From Posidonia oceanica (Eukaryota > Streptophyta > Magnoliopsida > Alismatales > Posidoniaceae): a DNA stretch of 64,000 nucleotides. Every line of letters begins with the position of its first letter. The stretch's first letter is position 1. The stretch is taken from contig JAZBRS010000054.1 of NCBI GenBank assembly GCA_037176725.1, forward strand, positions 10,744,001 through 10,808,000, in the 5' to 3' direction. Below, in pieces: positions 9,776-22,800 of the stretch. Both the position numbers and the translations under genes were made by a program. Below the pieces are notes generated by a model. The model was given only the letters and a program-made list of their open reading frames with translations, made no database searches and was not told the DNA's origin.

Positions 9776-12700
9776 TCACACTGCTCTCTTTTCCTGATAG
9801 CTATTTAAACTCTTGATGCATTGTTCCAACGTGTCCCAATCAGATCCATCAATGTCTTTAAATGTTGAACCATCTTTGTAAATCCTGAATGATGGTATAG
9901 TGCTCACTTCATCGGATTCTGCTAAGTCGGCGCTATCTTCTATGTCCACCTGTGCATTGAATAATAAAACTAGAGTAAGAATTAACACAAACTGGATCGT
10001 TTTAAACTAAGTTTTACCATAACATTCCTCTAACTTCGAACCTGTATAGAATTGATTCAATATGTTAATGGTAAATTGGCAACATTTCAATGTTGTGCTT
10101 TTAGTGGCTAGAGAATGCACAGTGAGCATTCAGTCAGTAGGGCTTTATCCTGCATTATAGCATGTTCTATTGGAGGATTCCTTGTACATTTGATGCCACT
10201 TTTGGAACCCTTCAAAAGTTGTACTGAAGGGATTATTACCAAGTATTATTACGAATTGCTTCCTTTGATTCGAGGAATCTATGACTGGCTCTTTGTTGTT
10301 ACCTAAGGTGGCATTTGGAACTGCATCTTTTCCCGAAATTTTTCCCAAAGCATTTCTGTCACTACACCTCATTTACTCCATGAAGTAAGTGACTTCTTAC
10401 CCACTTTCTTTGGAAGCTAAACTGGGATTTTTGCTTCCATGTTTCGAAGGGGTACACTCCAAGTGCTTCCTTAATCAGTATTGTCGAACTAACTCTTTTG
10501 TTAAAAGTAACACGAACAATTAGAAAAGAGAAGGCAATCACAAACCTTGGCAAATTTAACGGATGGATATTTCCGATGTAGCTGCTCCATGAAAGGTGTC
10601 ATCTGCTTAGCCTCACTTGATTTGTCATAGAAAAGTACAATAGATGCTCCTGTCACCAATTAGGAATGAATGGGGAATGGAAATCAGGAGAGTTAGGATA
10701 ACAGGAATTATGAAGTTCTTATAGTGAACCAGCTCATAGTTCGATGTTTTATATATTGGGTCATTAGCAACCAAGAACAAAAATATCTTTCCCAAGTGAT
10801 TCAAACTGGATCCTATAGTTAGGCAATCACAAAATTTGGCAATTTCAAACTTGTTGTTGACTTCAGTTTGTGGATATAATACCACTTCTTTTTTCTTTTT
10901 GCCTCATATATTTTGTTAAATGCAGGCATTAATTTTGACTAGATAAGTGGAAATACCAGTGGACTCGACTATGTGGGTGAATTGGTCGTCAGTTGTGATA
11001 ATAGAAACACCATCCTCGAGCTTTGCATCATCTACATCTTCACCTCTCTCCTTCTTGAGTTGGATCTGAACCTCGGCAAGGGCCTTCTGAACTTCCTGGT
11101 CCCCTGGCATATCTTGGATCAATACCTCATAATCTTGTAGCGCGGCTTCCCATTTCTCCAACTATTACCAGACCAAAATGTGTAAGCCAAAATGATTTTC
11201 AACATTAAGTCTTTACCTATTGGAAGTATAAAAGACAACTAGTCACCTTTGTACAGCAGTCAGCTCTCCTTAGACGAGCTTTGCTATATGAAGGGCGTAC
11301 ATTCAGAGCCTTGGTACAGTCTTCAATTGCCCTTTCCCATAGCCCAAGTTTTGTCTTACAAGCAGCTCGGTTGCATAAAAGAACAGAATTGTGTGAATCA
11401 TGATCTAGGCCCTCCCCATACGCCATACTTGCCTCCGAAAACCTCGATGCTTTGAAAAGTTCGTTGCCTTTTGATCTAGCAGACGCAACAACTCGAATTT
11501 TTCGCATCACAGCTGCTGCCTCTTTGCTGCTTGGGTCAACGCGAGTAGCCTTCTGAGCAATAGATACTGCCCGATCAAACCTTTTGAACCAAATGAAACT
11601 AGCATCTAATCAGTTTTGTATTGGTCCAACATAAGCTGCCGTAGTTAATCAAACATCAATGCTACATAGTTAACATGTAATCGTGCCATTTATAAACAAA
11701 AAGTAGAATGGACACTCTTGTTGTGATTATTGTGGTGAACTTTGTTAAATCGGTATAAATTCTTACCTCCCAACTGACATGTCGATCTGTGCTCGAACAG
11801 TGAGGATGTATGCATTGCCAGGAGCGCCAAAAAACTTAGTAGATTCATCAATCTCAAAGGTGGGAGAATCAATTAGAACCATGTCCGCTTCTTGATGCCT
11901 TTGGAGCTTTAGAAGCGCCTCTGCTTGTGCAGCAAAGACCTTTCAACACACAAAAGTGCAGGCAGCAATATGAGATTGTGAAGTAATATCATCAGGTAAG
12001 TCCTAATGATCATTAATAACCCACTCCATTTTCTCATCATTGACAACAACCATTCAGTTTGTAACTTAGAGATTTTCTGCCTTTCTATGTATTTTAGCAT
12101 AACAATAAGTTATGATTTTTAAATTAAAGGTATACTATAACCATTTTGCACGATAAGTTACAATTATAGACTTCAGTGATATCAATGGAATACAACTTTT
12201 ACATAAATTATCTCTATACAGGAGTGTAAAACAAACACAAGCCATTTCTCTGATTATAGAACTTCAAGAGTAACAATTGTGTCATCCAACCAGGTGTAAT
12301 ATAACCAGTGTGATTTAGCTACCAGAAACAAAAAGGATGCATAAACAAAAATGACTTGAGCAATTATCCACTAGATTCTACATTTGTGTTTGTACAGACA
12401 AGTTGTCGGAGGACGATAATATCTTGCTTGTGCTTTTAGTGAAAGCTATTGTAGAATGAGGTGCGAAGTCTGCCTACCTGAGGAGCAGAATCAGCACCAG
12501 AAGACATGGTTGTCTCTGCTTCTTTCAGCACAGTGTGCCAGTTCTTCAACCTGCGTGCTTCGTTGCATTTGCTAATGTGCATTTGAAGATTCTGTGCTTG
12601 TGCCATATCCTTGGAACTGGCTTCATTTCCTGCTAGTTTGTAATGATATACAGCTTTCTCAGCTTCTCCCAGTCTGAAAATGTTTGTGCTACTAATGTCA

Positions 12701-15700
12701 GAGTGAAGTTTTTTTAACTGAAATGCTTAGAGCCATCTTTCTAATTCTAATGTCATACTATTGATAGGAACCAAAAAGAGATCTGTGGCTTGATTGTACT
12801 AATAGGTGAGATTGATAGGCATTTCTTTAGTTTCATACTGAATAGGGTAAATGTAAGTCAAAGAACAATGGAGGAATACAACACCTCAATTTATTGATTC
12901 CCTTTTTGTGTATATATAGAGAAGTACAAATCTTTTAGGAAAAGTTGTTACAGTTATTACAAGCAATTATACAGATCTAAAAGGCTTAATTTGAGGGTTT
13001 GTTACTACTGTAAATACTCCCTCGCAAGCGAATGGGATTGAAACGAACCATAAGCTTGAACATGAGAGAACTAAATCTTGAAAAGACAGTCCTTTTGCAA
13101 AGATATCAGCAATTTGATCAATGGAGGAGACGAAGCGCACTTGGAGCTGCTTGCGACTAACCCGTTCGCATACAAAGTGAAAGTCGATTTTGATGTGCTT
13201 TGTACGGGCATGGAAGACAGAATTAGCAATGAGATAGATAGTAGATAAGTTGTCGCACCATAGTGTAGGAGCCACGAGAAGATGCAACCCCAGTTCAGAC
13301 AGTAGACTCTGGATCCAAATCAATTTACTTGTGGCATTTGCCAATCCTTTATTTTCAGACTCAATGCTTGAGCAAGCAACAATCCATTGCTTTTTAAAGC
13401 TCCAGGAGATCAAATTGGGATCAAGAAAGATGACGATTGACAGAGCAACCAGCCCAATCAACGTTTGAATATGCATGGAGAGCGTCAAGAGGTGCTTTAG
13501 TGAAAAGAAGGCCGTGGGAAATGGTGCGTTTGAGGTAGCGAAGAATGCACTTGACATAAGTCCAATAACCGTTTGTTGGTTGATGCATGTATTGACAAGC
13601 TTGGTTGATTGCAAAGGCAATGTCAAGCAACATAAGTGTAAGGTACTGGAGTGCACCTATGATGCTACGATTGAGCGTGGGATCCTCAAATGGTTTGCTT
13701 TCACAAGGGGCTGGTCGAAGGCCAACAACGACAGGGAAAGTCACCGGTTTGGCATCCACCATGTTGCTTTTTTGAAAAAGAAAGGTTATATAGCCAGTTT
13801 GTGCTAGAAGTATGGAAGATGAAGTGACGATTGCCTCAATACCAAGAAAGGAGCAAAGATTACCCAGATGTTTCATTGCAAATTTCTATTGAAGAGAAAG
13901 ATTCATGTCTCCTAATGGTGCTCCAGGAGAGCTAGTAAGGATGTCATCAACGTACACAAGCATAAATATTGTGAAGTGATCTGTGTGCTTAGCGAACAAG
14001 GAGGGGTCAACCTTTGATCCGACGAATCCAAGATGTTGTAGATGGAAACTAAGACGATGGAACCATGCATGTGGAGCCTGTTTAAGCCCATATACTGAAC
14101 GACGCAAACGACAGACAACAGATGGTTGAGGTGGATCAACGAAGTTGGGAGGTTGTTTCATAGAGATAACTTCGTTAAGATAATTGTGAAGGAACACATT
14201 CTTCACATCTAGTTGTTGAATTTCCCATCCTCCAGACACTGCAATACTTAGAACTGTGTGGATGGTAACTTGTTTTACAACTAGATTGAGTGTGTCATGG
14301 TAGGCGACACCCTTGCATTGGTTGAAGCCCTTGGCAATAAGCCGAGCTTTGTAACGATCGATGCTGCTGTTAGAGTGACGTTTGATCTTAAACACCCATT
14401 TGCAGCCAATGATATGGCGATGTGGAGGGGAGGGTTTCAAGGTCCAAGTGCCGTTACTGATCAAGCCATGATATTCATCGGCCATTGTTTCACGCCATCG
14501 AACATCAGAGGAAGCTTCAGAAAAACACATAGGCTCATGACCAGTGGCACAAGCAGTTAGGGCGAGAGGGTGTTTAGTCTTGATCACTTGGTGAGGACGG
14601 AGAGTACCATCCCTAGATCAAGTCATCATGTGGTGGCCAGACATAGAGTTCGTGGGTTATGGTGGAGCTCGATCAGGTGTTGAGGAGGCTGACGGAGGTG
14701 AAAGGATGGCTACTTGATTTGAATGGCCAGTAGCAACTAGTATAGAAGGGTCACCGGAAGGGGTGATGACGATTGGATGATGGCGACGACGCTCGTAGGC
14801 CATGGATGGGGCGCAGAGTGGTGCAAAAGCGGAGGGCTTCAAAGAGACAACAACAACAGCAGGGATGGGAGGATGTTCGAGTGGCATCAAAATGCTTGGT
14901 GGCAGAGTTCGTAGAGGATCTCGAGCAGCGGAGGAAAGAGGTCATGATGGGTTGCTATCCAACTCATTAGCAAGGCCTATAAAAGAAGAAATACTCGCAA
15001 AAGTAGTGTTATAAGAGGCAATGGGATTAAGGGGAAATTGATGTTCCGCAAAGAGCACCTGACGAGAGATATACATACGACCAGTAGTGGGATCAAGACA
15101 ACGTTAGCTAATATAAACAGGAGGGTAGTCAAGAAAGACTTAAGGTACAGACAAAGTTTTTTTTAGATGTAAAATAAGAAAAATAGTAATAAATAAAAAG
15201 TAATATTGGTATTCTGATAGTATTGCTATTTTATTTGGAAATGATTTTCTTTTAAAAATAAATAAATATGTATAAAGAGATATTCTCGTTTGGATAAAAA
15301 GTTGAATAAATATCAAAATAAGTATTGGAATAAATAGAAAACATGTAGATTAAAATATATATACATCATATTATATATATATTAATTTTTAAACAAAAAA
15401 TAAACACATCGTATATATACATTTATCATATTAATTTAGCGGAATAACTTTATTCTACCTTTCCAACAGAATAGTTATTCTAGAATAAGTAAATCAGAAT
15501 AAGAATTACTATTCCACTTTTATTCCACTTTTTGACTTACCAAATGGAATTGTAATTCCAATTCTAATTTTATTCTACTCTTTATTCCGATGCCAAAGAA
15601 AAGCTAAGGGTATAACTTGTGCTGTTTGTGGGAGCATAGATATGGAAAACACCAACACCCAAAGGTACGAAGAAAGGAGTAGTCCAAGATTTTTTTAAAG

Positions 15701-18700
15701 AGAATTTCCCACGATGATTTCCAACAGAGAGATTTGGTGGAGAGGCAATTAATGAGATAGACGTTAGTTTCAAAAGCGAAGGGCCAATAGGACATGGACA
15801 CAGTTGACTGGAGGAGAAGAGCTAGACCAATTTCAACAATGTGGTGATGTTTTCGTTCCACAACACCATTTTGTTGAGAAGTATGTAGACACAAGATACG
15901 ATGACCAATACCATTGTCGAGAAGAATGGTTTGAAAATTGCGAGACAAGAACTCACTTGCTCTGTTTGTTTGAAGAAATTTTACTTTAGTATCCGAAGCA
16001 TTCTCGACATGCTTGAGAAATCGGAGAAAGATCTCACAAATGTTTGATCGTAAAGTAAAAGGATAAAACCAAGAGAATTTAGAAAATTCATCCAAAAATA
16101 AATATAATTACGAAAACCATATTTGCATGTAGTAGGACAAAGTCCCCAAATATCAGTGTGAATTAATTCCAAAGATTTAGAAGAAACAAACATTGAAGAT
16201 TGAAACGGCAATTTATGACATTTACTCAAAACACACAAGTTACAAAAATTGTCATCATTATTGGAAAAAGAAATGAAACAATTATTGAGAGTCTTGTGCA
16301 CAATATCGAAAGTCACATGTCCCAAACAACGATGTCGTGTAGAAAATGAAGGAGATGGAGAGGACGACGCCAAAAGGGACACAGGAGAAGGACCATTGGA
16401 AGAAAGACAATAGAAACCATTTTAAAACTTACCCCGCATAAGGATAGGCCCCGAGAACCTATCCTTCACAAGACAATACAAAGGATGAAATTCAAAGTAA
16501 CAATTGTTATCATGCATAAAGCAAGCAACAGAAAGGAAATTAGCAGAAATAGATGGGACATGTAAAACACGATAAAGATGAAATGTGTGATTATTAACAA
16601 GAACGGAAGATGTGTCCAAGTGAGATATGAGTAAACTTGACCCATCACCAATTTGTAGTTGATCTAGACTTGTGTACTTAGACTGGTGAGACAGAATGGA
16701 AAGGTCAAATGTGACATGATGAGTAGCACGGAAGTTTGGATGCCAAACATTCCCAAACTTTGGTGCTGGAGAAATAGCTTGGGCTACATGGGGTTGAGTA
16801 AGTGCTTTCTTGGTTAAATGAGCCTGATCAGGTTGAAAGGCTTCATTGAAACGATTGTAGCATTGAAGTGCACTATGCCCAAACTTAGTGCACACTTGAC
16901 AACGAAGTCGTCCATTGCCCCCATTCCCTTTGTCATAAGGTTTAAAGAAAGAAGAGTGAGATGAACGGCAAGAGGCTTTAGTCGTCATGGAGGAGTTTGT
17001 GGCCAAAGCTCGAGCTACATGTGCCATCGGGGATGCAACGGAGACATCTGCAAAAATGGGTTGGTCAAGCACGAGGGCAGCTTCTTGCATGAGAAGGACG
17101 CCATGGAGAGACTTGACGGTGTGGGTGGTCCCAGTAGTCGTGAGAGTAGCTTGGAACTGGGCGTACTCTGGACCGAGGCCAATCAGGAGGCGCGAAGTAA
17201 CCTCATCATCGAAGATAAGTTGTCCAATGGAAGAAAGGCTATCAACGAGAATCTTCGCACGATTGAGATAGTCAGTCATGGAACGACCACCCTTTTTGCA
17301 ACTAATGCAGCTGAGTGTGAAGCTACATCACACGTGCTTGGTTTTGTTGAAAGAAGTTGCGTTCAAGCGTGGTCTTTACCTCATGGGAATGGTCGATTCC
17401 GATGAGTTGAGGGATGATAGTGTCGTCGACGACATTGAGGATCCAGTCAAGGGCGAGTTGATCGCGGAGAAGGCAAGATTGATAAGCAGGATTCGAAGTC
17501 GATGATGTTGCATCAGAGTTTGTTTTATCAAGCGTAGGGGAAGGAGATGTAGCTGTAATTTCCACCATATCGAGGAGTTGGCAGACACGAAGTAAATGTT
17601 TAAATTGGATCTTCCATAATAAATAGTTGGAGTTATCCTACTAATGCCGATGTTGGGGAGGGAGGTTGGAAAAGAAGGAGAAGAGGAGGAGGTGGAAGAA
17701 GCAGAAGCCATAAGAAACAGTCGTTTGACAAATAACTCTTGATACCATGTAAGTTAAAGAACAATGGTTGAATACAACACCTCAATTTATTGATTCTATT
17801 GATTTCCATTTTGTGTATATATAAAGACGTGCAGATTTTTTAAGAAAGATTGCTACAGTTACATAAGCTATAATTAGAACAATTACAATCAATTATACAG
17901 ATCTGAAAGACTTAATTTGAGGATCTGTTACTACTACTGTCAATAGTAAATAATATATGTTGTGTACAAGATAAAAACTTATCTCCTGAAAGTTTCTCAA
18001 GAAGAGAGCAATTCAACAATATTTAAACTACCAACAGACGAAAAAAAAAACAATGTTTAAATAAGTTTTCAAGAACTTGACACGCCCGTCTTATTTTCTT
18101 ACGTTGATATCATTGACAACTTAGCATCAATTGTCTGAAGATCACATTTATAACATGAAACCTGAAGTGCCAATAGAATAATAGCATGTAAAATCTCAAC
18201 CTATACATCAAAAATTTCTTACCTGAGATAAAGACCGGCCAGCCGATGGTGCGCTCTTCCGTAGGAAGGATCGATCTTAACAGCCTCCCTGCACTCAGCC
18301 ACGGCCTCGAGGAACCGACCGAGACCCATAAGCGCAGCAGCCTTGTTGCTCCAATACGACGCCTTCTTCGGATCAATTGCAATAGCCCGATCGTAGTACA
18401 CCAATGCCTCCACGAACCTCCCGTTTTTGTACTCCTCGTTGCCCATTTCCTTCAGCTCTTCCGGCTCCATCCTCTTCGAAAGAGCACGACAAAGCGAAGG
18501 CGCTGGGGGTGGTGGCAGCGCTGGGGGTGGTGGCTCTCTGCCATTGCCCTTTCCACCCCGACCATTCGCTTGCCTCGCGTTGGGCACTTCTTTCGCGGTG
18601 GGCGGGAGGAAATCGAGCACATTCATATTGGGAGAATTCGCATCGGCATTGCCAGCCCGGAGATTGCCCAAATCACCAAACAGCATGACATTGCTGGAGG

Positions 18701-19097
18701 ACGCTCTGACCAACGTGCTGTTCACTTTTGCACGCTGGCGGTCGTACATCATGCTCTCGAGCTCCCCCGATAATCCTGTCCCGGGTCCGACCACCTTCTT
18801 CTGCCCGTTCCCGCCATTGGGCTTCTGGTAACTGGGGGTCGGGGGCTTGGATTGGACAATGGGTCTCACTGGCACAACTGGTAGCTGCTTTTGGGGCTCG
18901 GCGACGGGAGAGGACACGACGAGGGCCGTCTCGTCGGACCGACAGCGTTTGGAGTTAGCGGCGGCGGTGCCGGCAGTACTGGAAATGGACCCAGCGGAGG
19001 AGGAGCGACGCGGGGTGCAGCTGCTTGTGCGGCGGAAGAGGCCGTTGTAGAGGACCATGAGGCCGCAACGTGACTGCTTCCTCTCCTCTTCCGCCAT
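9776..19097 (-). CDS. TTL: TTL-type TPR-repeat protein with inactive C-terminal thioredoxin domain, 7 exons, 686 aa
   Basis: Exons on the minus strand: 19097-18223, 12673-12478, 11939-11767, 11580-11247, 11161-10957, 10649-10546, 9949-9776. All have GT-AG borders and the phases join in frame (2061 nt with TGA). The order is a low-complexity Ser/Pro-rich N-terminus (about 1-200), a TPR pair ([16 protein letters not shown], about 215-290), a linker, a second TPR block ([21 protein letters not shown]), and a thioredoxin fold at the C-terminus ([25 protein letters not shown]). The thioredoxin CxxC is absent, as in known TTL proteins, which are reported in plants as scaffolds in osmotic-stress and brassinosteroid signalling. 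The start is the first in-frame ATG. Intron 1 is 5.5 kb and holds a copia element in sense orientation. Confidence 0.93.
12852..13016 (-). repeat. Copia 3' LTR
   Basis: 165 bp, similar throughout to 17748-17945 (shared ACACCTCAATTTATTGATTC and ACAGATCT). A purine-rich tract (GCGAGGGAG on the minus strand) abuts it and fits a polypurine tract. The terminal bases are not the canonical TG on one side, so the outer end is uncertain by about 3 bp. Confidence 0.8.
12967..14587 (-). pseudogene. Copia reverse transcriptase and RNase H relic
   Basis: RT motifs include [35 protein letters not shown] and the catalytic Y-V-D-D. RNase H motifs include D-W-A-G-C and A-D-I-F-A-K-G-L. Frameshifts occur near 13880 and 13420-13660. 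In a live element these domains copy RNA to cDNA. Confidence 0.85.
15150..15603. mobile_element. AT-rich MITE-like insertion inside copia pol
   Basis: About 450 bp of very AT-rich sequence interrupts copia pol between H-K-L-Y-P and the next readable block (F-L-D-Y-P-P-V-Y). It contains many ATTCC/GGAAT-type motifs in both orientations and CCATTTGGTAAGT, reminiscent of PIF/Harbinger MITEs. I could not fix terminal inverted repeats or a target duplication, so the class is a guess. Confidence 0.5.
15604..16382 (-). pseudogene. Copia GAG-pre-integrase and integrase core relic
   Basis: Pieces show R-H-R-C-L-G-H (pre-integrase), I-H-T-D-I-W-G (first catalytic Asp region), [13 protein letters not shown], and N-G-V-V-E-R-K-H (Glu region). 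They are split by at least one frameshift near 16000-16090. The frame then runs into an AT-rich insertion after H-K-L-Y-P. Confidence 0.8.
16422..17711 (-). pseudogene. Copia gag and protease relic
   Basis: Gag fragments lie in more than one frame and end with a zinc knuckle, [14 protein letters not shown]. The following block would be the aspartic protease. Copia elements have D-T/S-G-A followed by T/S-H-H-V-T; here it reads N-F-R-A-T-H-H-V-T, so the catalytic Asp is lost. This is a direct sign of inactivity. Confidence 0.8.
17736..17747 (-). other. Copia primer binding site
   Basis: On the minus strand, TGGTATCAAGAG directly follows the 5' LTR. It matches the usual initiator-methionine tRNA site (TGGTATCAGAGC) apart from an extra A. 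Confidence 0.75.
17748..17945 (-). repeat. Copia 5' LTR
   Basis: 198 bp. It is longer than the 3' LTR because of small insertions, including a short repeat of TTGATT and about 20 bp near 17865. The two LTRs are clearly diverged, indicating an old insertion. Confidence 0.8.
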
Positions 19098-19607
19098 GGT
19101 GATCGTAAGATAAGAAGTATCAGACGAAGAATGTGGTGGCGGTGGCGGTGGTGGGCGGTGGGAATTGGGTGGAAGAAGACATTTGTGGTGGTGGGGATTG
19201 GAGTGGAGAGTTGGGGTCACGTCGTAGATTGGTCGTTGGCACGATCAAAATGGTGGAAACGAAGGAGAAGAGAAACGTTTTTTTCTTTTTTTAAGAGAAA
19301 AAGAGGAAGGAAGAAGAAAAGAGAGAGAGGAGGAGGATGGAGGATTGTGGTGTTTTGTTGGGGGAGGGGTTGGTGAGGGAGACGGAAGAGTCGGACGCGG
19401 GAGAGATTTGGGTCTTTGAAAAATAGCCGGGTGGGAAGGGATGAGTTGGTTTTTTCTGTCGGGTGGTTGTCAGGAGACAGACAGCACTTGTCCCGTGCAT
19501 AACACGTGCCTGCCTTTGGGAAAAGGAGGAATATGCTTCCTGCCACATAATCTTACACATAAGGATACGCAATTCATCTCAACCCACCAAAGTGAAGACT
19601 ACGGTAG
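19098..19607 (-). promoter_or_regulatory. TTL 5' UTR and proximal promoter, cut off by LINE B
   Basis: About 510 bp separate the TTL ATG from the LINE B poly(A) end. The leader side is rich in CT on the transcribed strand (19265-19345), a common plant 5' UTR composition. No convincing TATA box is seen. An ACACGTGCC (G-box-like) occurs near 19502. Confidence 0.45.
19591..19607. repeat. LINE B target-site duplication, 3' side
   Basis: AGTGAAGACTACGGTAG lies directly before the T-run. It matches AGTGAAAACTACGATG at 27309-27324 with two substitutions and a one-base gap. This fixes both ends of LINE B. Confidence 0.75.
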
Positions 19608-19856
19608 TTTTTTTTTTTTTTTTCCACAAACGGTAGTTAAATATATTATATATGAATTTGACTATAAGTATCATTGTCAAGTTAAATAAAAATAACAAGT
19701 AAGATAATTACAGAATCTAAAGAAAAATGAGCCAATCTAGCTAGTTAGAGTCCCAAAAGATAAATATTACAGACTAATGTTCAACCCGAGTCAAAAATGA
19801 GAAATTATTTGTATTCCCAAAATAACAAAATAAAGATATCAAACTCCAGTAATAAA

Positions 19857-22800
19857 TTAATTGCCGGAACCAGCAGTCGCCAGAGCCAAAGGGTCTGAAG
19901 CGATTTCAACAGCCTGAGCAGAGACATTGGAGGCATCAGGCATGGGAGTGGGAATGCTCATAATTCCAATAGAAGAAGCAATATTTTGGGCAGCTTGATC
20001 CCATTCTTGCTGCGTATGGTGAATAGCTTGAGAAAGGACCGTAAAGTCTTACCCTGTAAGGAGAGAGTCTGCCCAAGAGGTTAGCAGAAAGATAATCTGA
20101 AAGATCAACGATATAGAATTTCAACTATTGTTCTTAAAAATCTTGTAAATTCCGATTAAGCCAACGACACCATATGATTACCAAGACCAATATATTCCAA
20201 AAGTGCATACATAGATTAAATTTAGTCCAAGAGAACAAAGTAAAAATATGACCAATATGCATATTATCCAAGCCAAAGGAATTTTGCAAAAAGAAAGTCC
20301 ACACCCCCTTAGCAACGTTACAATGAAGGAAAATATGCCTAGATGATTCTACTGCATACCTACAAAGGACACAGCCAATAGAGCCCATCTAACCTTTTTT
20401 AACTAAGTTCTCTCTAGACAAATCTTGTCATGAATAACTAGCCATGTAAAAACTTTTATCTTAAGAGGGGCCTTACATTTCCAAATATCCCTTACATGTA
20501 GTGCCCTAAGTCCACCATCATTCAATAAAGCATAACATGATTTAACATAATATAGCTTATCTAAAGAAACTGACCAAGAAATAAAATCATTTTCTGGGTT
20601 CAGCACAAGGGATTCCAATATGGCATTGAAATTCAGCAATTGATGAGAAATTTTATGTGCTAATGGGGAATTGGGATCAAAAGGCTTTAATAGACTTAGG
20701 TCATTCCTTCTGAATTTTGAGAAGACTCTAGCCACTGTAAATTTCTTACCCACAGCTAAGTCATAGATCCGGCAGAGAGTATTTTAGGGCCATGCCATCT
20801 GTCCATTTGTTTTCCTAGAAAATAGCAAACTCCCCATTCTTAATACTGAAACTTGAGAATGCACAGAAAACAGGAAAGCAACTTCTAAGCTTCTGCCACA
20901 GGGGAGAGCTATTGCATGAAGATACATTAAACAATGCGCCAGACTGAAATTTTGAAAAATATTTGCTTCTAATTAAATCAGGCAATTTAAGGTGAGAATT
21001 TTGATCAAATAATTGCCAAAGCAGCTTGCATTTCATTGTTGTATTAAAATTCCTCAAATTGATTATGCCCAGACCATCCTGTTTTTTGTCCCTACATATG
21101 TTTTTCCATTTAGCTAGGCAATAACCTTTAGAAGGACCAGATTTGGATTTTCACAAGAACCTGCGCCTAATTTTATCCAATTCCTGCTCAACCTTGGCAA
21201 GGAAGTGTAGAACAGAGAGATAATAAGTAGGTATGGCATTAAGGACAGAATTGACTAGGATAAGCCTACCACCTAGAGATAGAAGATTTGCCTTCCAGTG
21301 TCCAATTTTGAGGTGAACTTATCCATAACAGGTGTCCAATCCTTAAAGAATGCTTTTTTGAAATACAAAGGCAATCCTAGATATTTGATAGGGAGAGGCT
21401 GAGAAATGCAACTCAAAATGTCACAGATGTGCAGGAGTAAGTCCTCAGGCACACCCAATCCTAAGATAGAAAATTTGTCAAATTTTATTTTCAGACCAGA
21501 GCATGCTTGAAAGTAGCATAGAACCCTTTTGAGGTTTGCCACCCTTTCAATAAAAGGGATAAGAAAAATTACTGTGTCATCTGCATATTAGATGTTAATG
21601 ACAGAAGATCTTGAATGAGGATATTGGATTCCACTAAAAAGATGATTCTCTGCCCCTAACGCAAGCATTCTATTTAAAATGTGAGTAGCAACAATAAATA
21701 ACAATGGGGACAGGAGGTCACCCTGTCTAAGCTCATTGGAGGAGCTGAAAAAACATTTAGGGGATCCATTTACCAACACAGAGAACTTAGCTGTAGAAAT
21801 GCACATATTAATCCATTGTATCCATTTTTTCCCACAGCCAAGACCTTTGAGAGTGGAGGTAAGAAAATCTCAATTGACATTATCAAATGCCTTCTCAAAA
21901 TCAAGCTTCAGGAGCAAACCAGGAATTCTAGAGGAATGCATAAAATTAAGTGTCTCCTGAGCAACCAAAAAACAGTTGCTAATACTACGCCTAGGTAGGA
22001 AAGCACACTGAGATGCATCCAAGATGGAGTTCAGAATAGGACTAAACCGAGTTGCTAGACAGTTAGAAAATATTTTGTAGCTACTATTTAGAAGGTTAAT
22101 AGGCCTGAAATCTTGGATCCTCTTAGCATTTGATTTTTTGGGGATCAAGGTGATGAATGTTTGATTGATACTTCTGAGAATAGAGCAATCCTCAGAAATG
22201 AATAAATGATCAAACATCTAGAGAATATCTCCTTTGACATCTTCCCAGAAATATTGAAAGAAACATAAGGGAAAACTATCTGGTCCAGGAAACTTTTCAC
22301 CTGGAAGAGAGAAGACACTCTTTCTAACCTCATCTATCGAAAAAGATAATTCCAAAACAGATGGATTTAGAATCTTCAATGGAAGAAGGCAATCCCAGTC
22401 AAAATTCACTGAAGGATACTTTGGTTTGTTGAACAGTGAAAAGAAAAACTGTTCTAAGGATCTATGGATAACCACAGGAGATTCAGTGTGGATGCCATTA
22501 ATAAGAAGAGAGGAGATGGAGTTAAACCTTCTCCTACCGTTAGCAATTTTGTCGAAAAAAAAAAGTATTGAAGTCTCCTTCTTTGAGCCATTGGATTCTA
22601 GATCTTTACTTCCAATAAATTTCCTATTCAATGAGGATATTATGATGCTGCCTCCTCAAATCTTGCTTTCTATGCCATAAATCTAAGGGTATAGGACAAT
22701 ATTCAGCTTGGATGTCAATTCCAAGAATCGAAGTTTCTATTTCCTGAAGTCTAATGTTCCAATTCCTAGTTCTATCAGGAATCCATGCCTTAATTGATTT

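Larger units (their letters stand above)
12852..17945 (-). mobile_element. Ty1/copia LTR retrotransposon, degenerate, in TTL intron 1
   Basis: The order along the minus strand is LTR, PBS, gag with zinc knuckle, protease relic, integrase, reverse transcriptase, RNase H, LTR. That is the copia order. The two LTRs are recognisable repeats of 198 and 165 bp. A 5-bp direct repeat GTAAA flanks the element (12847-12851 and 17946-17950). Many stops and frameshifts make it non-autonomous. It lies in the same orientation as the TTL transcript. Confidence 0.9.

Noticed and set aside
13475..13807. Plus-strand frame in copia
   Set aside because: It lies opposite the reverse transcriptase and has no similarity of its own.
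18246..18831. Plus-strand frames opposite TTL exon 1
   Set aside because: Composition shadows of the TTL coding strand.
19601..19640. ACGGTAG on both sides of the T-run as a target duplication
   Set aside because: The right copy belongs to the LINE terminus (ACAAACGGTAG, also found in LINE C as CAAACGGTAAG). The real target duplication is the longer match at 27309-27324.
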